Shown here piece after piece: positions 18,519 to 26,821 of a DNA stretch of 64,000 bases. Under the pieces are notes generated by a model. The model worked only from the letters and a program-made list of their open reading frames with translations, searched no databases and had not been told where the DNA came from. How positions within the stretch are numbered: position 1 is the stretch's first letter; every line of letters begins with the position of its first letter. The DNA lies in NCBI RefSeq assembly GCF_001651805.1, contig NZ_CP015839.1, forward strand, positions 1,860,001-1,924,000. Reading direction: 5' to 3'. The position numbers were made by a program, and so were the translations under genes. This stretch comes from Marinobacterium aestuarii. GTDB taxonomy: Bacteria > Pseudomonadota > Gammaproteobacteria > Pseudomonadales > Balneatricaceae.

Positions 18519-20516
18519 ATGAACAGCGATTTTGATTACGATCTTGCATTTTCACGCAATATTGGCTGGGTAACCGAAGCGGAGCAGCGGTTGCTGAAAA
18601 CCAGGCGCGTGGCGATCGCAGGCCTGGGCGGTGTGGGGGGCAGTCACCTGTTAACTTTGACCCGTCTGGGCATCGGTGCCTTCAATCTCTCGGATTTCGA
18701 TGAGTTTGGTGTCGAAAACTTTAATCGCCAGGCGGGTGCCAGCCTCTCGTCTGTCGGTCAACCCAAGCTCGAAACCCTGGTCAACAGAGCCCTGGATATC
18801 AATCCGGAGCTGGATATCCGCACTTTTCCTGACGGCGTTTCCAGCGAGAACCTGGATGCGTTTTTGCAAGACGTCGATGTGTATGTGGACGGACTGGATT
18901 TCTTTGCATTAGCGATGCGCAAGGCCGTATTTGCCGCCTGCGACCGCCTGGGGATTCCGGTAACAACAGCCGCGCCTTTGGGCATGGGTACCGCCGTGCT
19001 GAATTTCCTGCCGGGGAAAATGACCTTCGAGGAATATTTTCGCCTGGAAGGGGTTTCGGAAGAGGAGCAGTATTTGCGCTTTTTTGTCGGGTTGGCGCCT
19101 GCCCGGCTCCAAAGTGGTTACCTGGTGGATCCGGGGGCTATCGATGTCTTCGCCAGAAAGGGGCCGTCCACGGCAATGGGATGTGAGCTCTGCGCAGGCG
19201 CGGCGGCTACCCAGGTATTAAAAATGTTGTTAAAGCGGGGCAAGGTGGTGGCCGCTCCCTGGGGGTTGCAGTTTGATGCCTATGCCAACCGGTTGGCCAA
19301 GACCTGGCGGCCCGGCGGCAATAACAACCCCCTGCAGCAGCTGGCCATCAGTATTGGCAAGAAACAGTTGCTGCAAAAGTCAAAACCGAAACAACGGGCC
19401 ACCTATACGCCGGTAACGGCGGCCGAGAAAGTGCTGGATCTGGCGCGCTGGGCGCCGAGCGGCGACAACACCCAGCCATGGCGGTTTGAGCTGGTGGATG
19501 ACAATGCGCTGGTGGTGCACGGCTCAGATACAAGGGATAGGGTGGTTTACGACCTCGATGGTCGCGCCAGTCAGATGGCGATCGGTGCTCTTCTGGAATC
19601 GATAGAGATCGCCGCTTCAACCCTTGGCTTGAGGGCCAGGATCTTGCAACGCCCTGATCTGCCGGAGGAGACTCCCACCTTTGATGTCACCTTGCGCCCG
19701 GATGATAGTCTGGAACCTGATCCCCTGGCCCCCTATTTAAGGGTGCGTTCGGTGCAGCGCCGACCGATGAGCACCCGACCCTTGACCGCTACCGAGCGGT
19801 CTCGGCTGGAGCAAAGCCTGCCCGAGGGATATCGGGTGCGCTGGTTTGAGCGTCCGATAAAGCGCTGGCAGGTGGCTCGGCTGATGTTCGCCAACGCCAA
19901 GGTGCGGCTCACCATGCCCGAGGCTTATCTGGTGCATAGCAATATTATCGATTGGGGGCAGCAATTCAGCGAAGACAGAATCCCCGAGCAGGCGGTCGGG
20001 ATCGATCCTCTGACCGGAAAGTTGATGCACTGGGTGATGCAAAGCTGGGAGCGGGTCGCCATTATGAACCGTTACCTGGCGGGTACTTTGGCGCCACGAC
20101 TGCAGCTGGATCTGGTTCCCGGGTTGCGCTGCGCCGCCCACTTTGCCATCGTAGCACCCAAGGCGCCCGAAACCCTGGAGGACTATCTGCAGGCGGGCCG
20201 CGCGATGCAGCGGCTGTGGCTGACGTCTACCCGGCTGGGGCTGGGGGTGCAACCGGAGATGACGCCGCTGATTTTCGCCCGCTATATTCGTGCCGGCATC
20301 CCCTTTACCCAAACCCCGTCAGTGGAGCGTCTGGCCGGCGCCTGCGCTGAAAAATTCACGCTATTGTTAGCAGCACAGACGAACCAGGCTGTGTTTATCG
20401 GGCGCATAGGTGAAAGCCCGCTGCCGGCCTCCCGTTCCCTGAGGCTGGATCTGAATGCATTGATTATCTCGGAAAAATCAGCCGGTAAACAATCAGCAGG
20501 CAGGCCGGCAGAATGA
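18519..20516 (+). CDS. ThiF/E1-like adenylyltransferase fused to a nitroreductase domain (Rv1355c-like)
   Basis: A 665-residue fusion. Residues 20-280 are a ThiF/MoeB/E1-type adenylating domain with AGLGGVGGSHLLTLTRLGIG (about 34-53), DFDEFGVENFNRQ and one CxxC at 222-225 where E1 enzymes usually have two. Residues 300-650 are a flavin-binding nitroreductase with ARWAPSGDNTQPWRFEL (about 312-328). This is the layout of mycobacterial Rv1355c (MoeY). The reaction is unknown; activation of a carboxylate followed by flavin-dependent oxidation is one inference. It overlaps the glycosyltransferase gene by ATGA, so the two act together. Confidence 0.85.
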   Translation: MNSDFDYDLAFSRNIGWVTEAEQRLLKTRRVAIAGLGGVGGSHLLTLTRLGIGAFNLSDFDEFGVENFNRQAGASLSSVGQPKLETLVNRALDINPELDIRTFPDGVSSENLDAFLQDVDVYVDGLDFFALAMRKAVFAACDRLGIPVTTAAPLGMGTAVLNFLPGKMTFEEYFRLEGVSEEEQYLRFFVGLAPARLQSGYLVDPGAIDVFARKGPSTAMGCELCAGAAATQVLKMLLKRGKVVAAPWGLQFDAYANRLAKTWRPGGNNNPLQQLAISIGKKQLLQKSKPKQRATYTPVTAAEKVLDLARWAPSGDNTQPWRFELVDDNALVVHGSDTRDRVVYDLDGRASQMAIGALLESIEIAASTLGLRARILQRPDLPEETPTFDVTLRPDDSLEPDPLAPYLRVRSVQRRPMSTRPLTATERSRLEQSLPEGYRVRWFERPIKRWQVARLMFANAKVRLTMPEAYLVHSNIIDWGQQFSEDRIPEQAVGIDPLTGKLMHWVMQSWERVAIMNRYLAGTLAPRLQLDLVPGLRCAAHFAIVAPKAPETLEDYLQAGRAMQRLWLTSTRLGLGVQPEMTPLIFARYIRAGIPFTQTPSVERLAGACAEKFTLLLAAQTNQAVFIGRIGESPLPASRSLRLDLNALIISEKSAGKQSAGRPAE

Positions 20517-21784
20517 GTGAGCGTCAGTCGGACTCGTCTGAAACAAAACACGAAAAACCTGACGCAAGTAGCGTAATGCACAAAAGACGTGTGCTGTTTT
20601 TCGCCGAAGCGGTCACCCTGGCGCATGTTGCAAGACCGATGGTCCTGGCCCGTGTTCTGGAGGATGCAGGTTATGACGTTCACTTTGCCTGTCATCCTCG
20701 ATACCGGGAACTGTTCCATGCGCTTCAAAGGTCCTGGCGGCCCGTTCAGTCCATCTCCAGCCGGGCATTTCTGGAGGCCTTGGCCAAGGGGCAGCCTCTC
20801 TATGACAGTGATACACTCCAGGCGTATATAACAGAAGATCTTGAGGTGATTAAAGAGGTCTCCCCGGATCTTATAATCGGGGACTTCCGCCTGTCTCTGT
20901 CGGTGAGCGCGCGCCTTGCGGCTATCCCCTATATGACGATCACCAATGCCTACTGGAGCCCGTACGCCAGGCCAGATTACCGGGTGCCTGAGTTGCCGAT
21001 CACACGATTCTTTGGCGCCGGGGTGGCAGGAGCATTATTTAAGCTGGCGCGCCCCCTGGCCTTTGCGCTGCATACCCGGCCGCTGAACCGGGTCAGGAAA
21101 CACTACGGGCTACCGTCTCTGGGTCTGGATCTCAGGCGCACCTATACCGACGCTGACCAGACGCTTTATGCCGATCTCCCCGAGCTCGTACCCACGTTTG
21201 AACGTCCTGCGACACACCGGTATATAGGCCCAATCAATTGGTCACCCAGTGTGGCGCTACCGCCATGGTGGGATGAACTGCCCACCGACAAGCCGATTAT
21301 CTATCTCACCCTGGGCAGCTCCGGACAGAGCGAACTGTTGCCCAGGGTTCTGCAAGCGTTAGCGCAGTTGCCTGTGACCGTTATTGTTGCGACTGCAGGC
21401 CTGATTCAGTTAGAGCGCACACCGCAGAATGCCTGGGTTGCCGACTTTTTGCCCGGTGAGCAGGCGGCATCACGTGCCAGCCTGGTGATCTGTAATGGCG
21501 GTAGCCCCACCACCCTGCAAGCGCTGGCCGTTGGCGTACCGGTCATCGGTATCGCCAGTAATCTGGATCAGTACCTGAATATGTCCTATCTGGAACAGGC
21601 CGGGGTCGGCACCCTGATGCGTGCAGGCCAAACCACCACTTCCCGGCTCCAGCAGGTGGTCGAGACGATGATGGGGAATAACCGTTATCGAGATTGTGCC
21701 ATGGCGGTAATGGGACAGGTTGCGGCCTATGGGCCAGAAAGAAACTTTGCAGACCTGGTTGCACGGGAGCTCGCCAGGGTCTGA
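20513..21784 (+). CDS. GT1/UGT-like glycosyltransferase
   Basis: A 423-residue GT-B fold transferase. The N-terminus has RVLFFAEAVTLAHVARPMVL for acceptor binding, and the C-terminal half has IYLTLGSSGQ and ICNGGSPTTLQALAVGVPVI with NLDQYLNM, the UGT/macrolide-transferase type nucleotide-sugar site. Such enzymes glycosylate lipids or small molecules rather than build long polymers. Its start overlaps the stop of the ThiF-nitroreductase gene (ATGA at 20513-20516), which argues for a glycosylated product of that enzyme. Confidence 0.8.
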   Translation: MSERQSDSSETKHEKPDASSVMHKRRVLFFAEAVTLAHVARPMVLARVLEDAGYDVHFACHPRYRELFHALQRSWRPVQSISSRAFLEALAKGQPLYDSDTLQAYITEDLEVIKEVSPDLIIGDFRLSLSVSARLAAIPYMTITNAYWSPYARPDYRVPELPITRFFGAGVAGALFKLARPLAFALHTRPLNRVRKHYGLPSLGLDLRRTYTDADQTLYADLPELVPTFERPATHRYIGPINWSPSVALPPWWDELPTDKPIIYLTLGSSGQSELLPRVLQALAQLPVTVIVATAGLIQLERTPQNAWVADFLPGEQAASRASLVICNGGSPTTLQALAVGVPVIGIASNLDQYLNMSYLEQAGVGTLMRAGQTTTSRLQQVVETMMGNNRYRDCAMAVMGQVAAYGPERNFADLVARELARV

Positions 21785-21893
21785 GAAATGGAGACTGTAT
21801 TGAACTACAGTTATCAAAGCTCTATTGGCTCGGCCGCTGTTGCAGGCCAAGTTGGTCTCAGGGAATCAACCATTAAGGTGGAGAACAACAACC

Positions 21894-24704
21894 ATGCGTC
21901 GTTCGGAACTGGTGAATCGTTCAGCCATGCTCCCCCTGCATAAAAAGACCTGGCAGGTTCTGATGTGCGGGATACTGTTCCTCATGCTGCAAGGCTGCGA
22001 CCAAAGCCTGACGGACGAGGAATACCTCCAGCAGGCACGGGAGGCCGTGGGCCAAGGAGAATATCAAACCGCTGTCGTTGAGTTGAAGAACGCCCTCAAG
22101 ACCAACCCGGACAATGCCCAGGCTCGCCTGTTACTGGGCCAGGTCTATATTGAACTGGGCGACGGTACCTCCGCAGAAAAGGAGTTGCGTCAGGCGCGGA
22201 GCAGGGGGATGGCCGAGGAGATGGTTCTGGTGCCGCTGGCCAATGCATTATTTCTTCAGCGGGAATATAAGAATGTCCTCGAAAACTACAGGCCCCTGGA
22301 TTCGCTTTCACCGGAGCTGCAGGCTGAGCTGCTGGCCCTGCGTGGCAAGAGCCTGTTACAAACCGGCAGAATCGGCGAGGCCCGGTCGGAGCTGGACAAA
22401 GCTCTGGAGCTGGACGCTGGCTCCGTTGCGGCTTTACTGGGTCAGGCCCAGGTCAAGCAGGCTAAAGGTGACCTGACTGCCGCGCGGGAGTGGGTCGACA
22501 AGGCGCTGAAAATTCAACCCGATAGCCCGGAAGCCCTGAGTCAGCTGGGCAGGATTGAAGAAGCCAGCGGCAACCTCGAGGCAGCGGAGGAGGCCTACAC
22601 CCGGGCCATCAATGCCGCGGCCAACAAGTCGATATACATCGCCCAGCGGGTGTTCCTGCGTATCCAGCGCAAGGACATCGAAGGCGCCGAAAAGGATATC
22701 GAAAAGCTTTCTGACAATTATCCGGGCAAATATTTCGCCCGGGGCCTGATCCATTTCCAGCAACAGCAGTACCGGGACGCACAGACCGCCTTTGAACAGG
22801 CGCAGAGTCGTTATGGCGACTATGCCCCGGCACAGTATTACCTGGGCCTTGTCCATTTGGCCCAGGGCAACGAGCTCCAGGCGGACACCTATCTCAAAAA
22901 CGTCCTTAACCTGGTACCTGAATCCGGCCCGGCGGCGAGCGTGCTGGCCGGCATGCAGCTGCGCAAGGGGGATCTGGAGAATGCGTATCCGCTGCTCGAA
23001 TCGGTGCTGCAGCGGAACCCGGACAACCGACATGCGCTGGAGCTGATGGCCGGCCTGGAGCTGCTGCAGGGCAAGCCGGCTCAGGCAATCGAAAAACTGG
23101 AGCGATTGGTGGCGCTGGATCCCGACTCGGCCGGCCTGCGCTCCAAGCTCGGGCTTGCTCTGATGGCGCAGGGGGAGGTTGACCAGGCCACGGCCGAGCT
23201 GGAAAAGGCAATTGCACTTGAGCCGGGCGCGGATGATCTCGAATTACGCCTGGTCCTGGGCCAAATGCAGGCCGGCGAGAATGCCAAGGCACTGGAATCC
23301 GCCGAGCGCTGGGTGGCCAAGAAGCCCCGAAGCGTTCCGGCCCATCTCGGCCTGGCGTGGGCCTTCCTCGCCAACCGGCTGGGAGATCAGGCCCTGTGGA
23401 CTTTTGAAAAAGTACTGGAGCTGTCACCGGGCAATCCCAGTGCCTCTCACAATTTGGCGGTTTTTGCCCTGCAACGCGGCGATATAAATCAGGCCCTGGG
23501 CTTCTACGCAGACAGCCTGAAGCATTACCCGGATCATGCGCGAATCAGCCTTTCACTGGCCAAGCTCCAGCTGCTGATTGGCCAGGATGAAAAAGCCATG
23601 CCGCTGCTGGAAAAGGTGTGGCAACAGAACCCTGAGGAAGCCGAACCTGCTGCCTTGCTCGGTAAGACATTGCTTCGCCACGGGAATGCCGTGCGGGCAC
23701 TGCAGGTGATCCGGGAAGCGGCCGTTGCGTCCCCGCAGGATACGGCGGTGCTCCGTGTTCTGGGCACAGCCCAGGCGGAAACCGGAGATTATCGTAGCGC
23801 CGTCAATAGCTACCAGCGCCTGATTGCCCAGCAGCCGGCATCGGCCCCTAACTACTACCTGCTGGCCCAGGCCTACTACAGGAACGGGGACGGGAAAAAT
23901 TTTGCCGTCGCTCTGGAAAAAGCCTATCAACTGGACCCGACGAACCTTGATACCCGGGTTGCCATGCTTGGCCTGATGCTGCAGCGCCAGCAATGGGACC
24001 AGGCCCGGGAACTGGTCGACAAACTGAAACAGGATCACCCGCGTAATCCGGACGTGCATGTCCAGGACGCCCAGTTGTCGACCGCGCTTAACGACCCCCA
24101 ACAGGCGCTCGAGGCTTACCAGCAGGCTCTGGCGCTGGCACCTGAGCGCAATGACCTGGTGGTGAAATACGGCCTAGCCCTGTGGCAGGCGGGGCAGCGG
24201 GAACAGGCCTTCAAACCCATGGAGGACTGGCTCGACAAACACTCGAATGACATCGTAGTCCGGTACAACCTGGCCAATCTCTACCTGCTGGCAGATCGCA
24301 AACCCGAAGCCCAGAAGGCGTTTATCGACATCCTCGACAGCAATCCGGACCATATCATTGCCCTGAACAACCTCGCCTGGCTGCTCAGGGATACCGAGCC
24401 CAAACAGGCGGTTGCCTACGCGGAACAGGCCTATAAGCTATCCCCGACGGCGCCGGTTCAGGATACCCTGGCGATGATTCTGCTGGCCCAGCCAGGGCAG
24501 GAGGCGCGCGCCGTGCGGCTGCTTGAGAATGCCCTGCAGCAGGCTCCAGGGAATGCCGAGATCCATTTCCACCTGGCCCAGGCCCTGGCACAAAGTGGGG
24601 ACAAACAACGGGCAGCCCAGGTGCTGACCGAGTTGCTGAACAGCAAGGCGGCCTTTCCCGGCAAGCAGCAGGCGCAGAAATTACTCGATGAACTGAGTGG
24701 TTGA
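21894..24704 (+). CDS. prsT: PEP-CTERM system TPR-repeat lipoprotein PrsT
   Basis: About 936 residues: a signal peptide ending in LQGC (Cys35, lipoprotein site) followed by tetratricopeptide repeats along almost the whole length, e.g. DNAQARLLLGQVYIELGD and DHIIALNNLAWLLRD. Length and layout match PrsT (TIGR02917), the lipoprotein that accompanies PrsK/PrsR and exosortase A. It likely scaffolds the export machinery in the periplasm. AAGGTGGAG lies about ten bases before the ATG; an upstream in-frame start at 21825 would precede the signal peptide and is rejected. Confidence 0.9.
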   Translation: MRRSELVNRSAMLPLHKKTWQVLMCGILFLMLQGCDQSLTDEEYLQQAREAVGQGEYQTAVVELKNALKTNPDNAQARLLLGQVYIELGDGTSAEKELRQARSRGMAEEMVLVPLANALFLQREYKNVLENYRPLDSLSPELQAELLALRGKSLLQTGRIGEARSELDKALELDAGSVAALLGQAQVKQAKGDLTAAREWVDKALKIQPDSPEALSQLGRIEEASGNLEAAEEAYTRAINAAANKSIYIAQRVFLRIQRKDIEGAEKDIEKLSDNYPGKYFARGLIHFQQQQYRDAQTAFEQAQSRYGDYAPAQYYLGLVHLAQGNELQADTYLKNVLNLVPESGPAASVLAGMQLRKGDLENAYPLLESVLQRNPDNRHALELMAGLELLQGKPAQAIEKLERLVALDPDSAGLRSKLGLALMAQGEVDQATAELEKAIALEPGADDLELRLVLGQMQAGENAKALESAERWVAKKPRSVPAHLGLAWAFLANRLGDQALWTFEKVLELSPGNPSASHNLAVFALQRGDINQALGFYADSLKHYPDHARISLSLAKLQLLIGQDEKAMPLLEKVWQQNPEEAEPAALLGKTLLRHGNAVRALQVIREAAVASPQDTAVLRVLGTAQAETGDYRSAVNSYQRLIAQQPASAPNYYLLAQAYYRNGDGKNFAVALEKAYQLDPTNLDTRVAMLGLMLQRQQWDQARELVDKLKQDHPRNPDVHVQDAQLSTALNDPQQALEAYQQALALAPERNDLVVKYGLALWQAGQREQAFKPMEDWLDKHSNDIVVRYNLANLYLLADRKPEAQKAFIDILDSNPDHIIALNNLAWLLRDTEPKQAVAYAEQAYKLSPTAPVQDTLAMILLAQPGQEARAVRLLENALQQAPGNAEIHFHLAQALAQSGDKQRAAQVLTELLNSKAAFPGKQQAQKLLDELSG

Positions 24705-24756
24705 CCGTGGGCGGCGGGCGTAGAATCCCGACGAACCAAGTGTCTAGAGAATAGCC

Positions 24757-25431
24757 ATGCGCAAGATTACCGCCGCTCCGGTCTTTACTTTTGTTTTGTT
24801 GCTGTCGCTTATCCTGGCCCTGGCCAGCGTCATCAACTATCTCCTGTTGGGCTGGCTTCCCCTGGGGGATTTTCGCGGTGTGTTCATGGCCCTTGGCTGG
24901 GTTCTCCTGGTCTATCTCTGCGGCATTGCCGTTTATCGGGTTTTCCTGCGCTACTTTCCTCTTCGCGAAGGCGAGATCGCCGAGCACTCCCGGGAGGAAT
25001 TCGGCTATCAGGTGTACCTGCTGTTTTACCTGCTCCTGTTCTACCCCCTGACCCGCAATCACCTGCTGCCCACCCCCCTGATGCGTCTGCTCTACCAGGC
25101 CCTGGGCGCCCGCCTGGGGGACAACAGCTACAGCGCCGGGGTTATTATGGACCCACCGCTGACTGAACTCGGGGCCAATACCCTGATCGGGCACGATGCA
25201 GTGCTGTTCAGCCACGCCCTGGAAGGCCATCATCTGTCACACGCCAGGATCCGCATCGGTGACAATGTCACCGTGGGCGCCAAGGCCATTGTGATGAGCG
25301 GTGTCACCATCGGCGATGGCGCTATGGTGGCGGCGGGCGCCGTGGTGGGCAAAGGCGCTCGAATTGCCCCCGGGGAAATATGGGGCGGCAATCCTGCCCG
25401 CCTGCTCAAGGCTCAGACCACGGCGGCTTAG
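24757..25431 (+). CDS. Membrane-anchored hexapeptide-repeat acyltransferase
   Basis: A 224-residue protein with three hydrophobic helices in the first 110 residues (FTFVLLLSLILALASVINYL, VLLVYLCGIAVYRVF, VYLLFYLLLFYPL) and a C-terminal left-handed helix of hexapeptide repeats (IRIGDNVTVGAKAIVMSGVT, IGDGAMVAAGAVVGKGARI) ending in GGNPARLL. The fold is that of serine/galactoside O-acetyltransferases, here tied to the membrane. It may O-acetylate the polysaccharide or its lipid-linked unit. It follows prsT by about 50 bases. Confidence 0.75.
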   Translation: MRKITAAPVFTFVLLLSLILALASVINYLLLGWLPLGDFRGVFMALGWVLLVYLCGIAVYRVFLRYFPLREGEIAEHSREEFGYQVYLLFYLLLFYPLTRNHLLPTPLMRLLYQALGARLGDNSYSAGVIMDPPLTELGANTLIGHDAVLFSHALEGHHLSHARIRIGDNVTVGAKAIVMSGVTIGDGAMVAAGAVVGKGARIAPGEIWGGNPARLLKAQTTAA

Positions 25432-25520
25432 TAATTTCCAGATGTCTGTTAGTATCGCGTCAGTTTTTTTTACACCCTCCCCCAAAGGCGCATCTGTGAG
25501 CCTGTCAAAAAAAATCCATA

Positions 25521-25564
25521 CCTTTGTTTTTAAAAGAAATAATGAAAAGGGCATGGGTTGTGCT
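25521..25564 (+). promoter_or_regulatory. PEP-CTERM-box-like element plus sigma54 (-24/-12) promoter
   Basis: GGGCATG-N4-GTGCT at 25549-25564 fits the sigma54 consensus TGGCACG-N4-TTGCT with exactly ten bases between the invariant GG (25550-25551) and GC (25562-25563). TTGTTTTTAAA, then GAAATA, lies just upstream at 25524-25541. The same arrangement occurs before 34500. This is what a promoter for PrsR, a sigma54 activator encoded at 32917, would need. The start ATG is about 90 bases downstream. Confidence 0.72.
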
Positions 25565-25654
25565 TTGTATTGAGTGTTCAGTTGACTCTTCGAGTCCAGT
25601 TCAATTATCCACGCAGGCTGGCAACCTGACGGGCAACCTAAGTAGGTGACGCAC

Positions 25655-26689
25655 ATGAACAAGAAAACACTCTTGGCCGCGGGTTTCGCCCTGGCCTGCA
25701 CCCTGTCGGCGCCGGTGTTCGCCACCGACACCATCATGTTTGACCCCGATGGCACGGGTGAAGCTGCCAACGGTACCCTTAATGTAGGTTCATTTGATTG
25801 GGCGCCGGGCAGCACCCTGTCCGTCGACACCATTCCCACTGCAGAGGGAGACGACGTCGTATCCTACTCCCACGCATCCCTGGGCATCTTGGTCAATGAA
25901 AACGGCATCGGCATTGCGCCAAGCGGGCTCAATACCAATTTTGAAATCACCTTTGTCGCGGGCTTTACGGAAACCATCGATAGCGTAGAAACCTCGCCAA
26001 CTGTATTGGTTAGCGATGGCGGCGACGGTATTGGCGGTGGCAACGATATTTACACCTTCTCCCAGACCATCACCCTGGTGGAGGCCGGCACCCAAACTGT
26101 CAATTTCTTTGAAATCTATTACGACGATTTTTCTGCCGGCTCACAAAACAACCCGCTGGCGGGTACTGGTTATCGTGACGGGCAGTTGATCCTGAGCGCC
26201 GAGTTGGTCAGCCTCAGCGGTAACTTCACCGCAGACTTCACATTCGTGGATGTTGACAACAGTGGAGGCTTCAATGCCGGCGACATCCTGCAAACCAGCC
26301 TCCTGGACCAATTCGGCGCAGACCAATGGGGTGGACAGCAAACCATTAGCGGCGAAGGCTCCACCCAACTGGTCGCGGACGTGACCTTCCAGGACTATGA
26401 TTTCTTTATATCCAATGTCTCAGCCCTGGTGCAGGATCTGTTCTTCAATACCTCCAATATACTGCCGTTCGCGCAAACCAACCCGTCCATGCAATTTGAC
26501 GGTTCCACCATCATTCCTGACATTGGCGCTGTCAACGGCTTCAGCGGCCCCGACATCCTGTTCCAGACGGACGCTAACTCTGGCTTTGTAACCACGGAAG
26601 TTCCTGAGCCCAGCACGGTACTGCTCTTCGGCTTGGGGCTGTTGCTCCTGGGGTTTGGAAGCCGGAACCAATTCGCCAGAAGGAGTTAA
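25655..26689 (+). CDS. PEP-CTERM sorting-domain protein (exosortase substrate)
   Basis: 344 residues: signal peptide (TLLAAGFALACTLSAPVFA), a secreted body of about 290 residues rich in Asp, Asn, Thr and Gly, and a C-terminal PEP-CTERM anchor: VPEPSTVLLFGLGLLLLGFG followed by a basic tail (RNQFARRS). PEP is at about residues 317-319. Exosortase A at 50618 should cleave and anchor it to the surface. The ATG at 25655 is preferred to the GTG at 25646. Its body is clearly homologous to the N-terminal half of the next gene. Function of the body is unknown. Confidence 0.93.
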   Translation: MNKKTLLAAGFALACTLSAPVFATDTIMFDPDGTGEAANGTLNVGSFDWAPGSTLSVDTIPTAEGDDVVSYSHASLGILVNENGIGIAPSGLNTNFEITFVAGFTETIDSVETSPTVLVSDGGDGIGGGNDIYTFSQTITLVEAGTQTVNFFEIYYDDFSAGSQNNPLAGTGYRDGQLILSAELVSLSGNFTADFTFVDVDNSGGFNAGDILQTSLLDQFGADQWGGQQTISGEGSTQLVADVTFQDYDFFISNVSALVQDLFFNTSNILPFAQTNPSMQFDGSTIIPDIGAVNGFSGPDILFQTDANSGFVTTEVPEPSTVLLFGLGLLLLGFGSRNQFARRS

Positions 26690-26722
26690 TCGCCTGCAGG
26701 CAAGCGACAAGTAAGTATCGAC

Positions 26723-26756
26723 AAGGATTGTGCCAGTGATGTCACAATCCTTTTTT
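26723..26756 (+). terminator. Intrinsic terminator between the two paralogous secreted-protein genes
   Basis: AAGGATTGTG at 26723-26732 pairs perfectly with CACAATCCTT at 26743-26752 across a ten-base loop and runs into a stretch of six T. It ends the PEP-CTERM transcript 33 bases after the stop codon, so the paralogue downstream needs its own promoter or read-through. Confidence 0.9.
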
Positions 26757-26821
26757 CACCAGGCTATCGGATGGCTCTTAGAAACTTGGTTATTACGAAA
26801 TCGGTTACAAGGAGCTCTAAT

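Noticed and set aside
25619-25635. TGGCAACCTGACGGGCA as sigma54 promoter of the PEP-CTERM gene
   Set aside because: GG to GC spacing is one base too long, the -12 lacks T residues, and the site is too close to the start codon.
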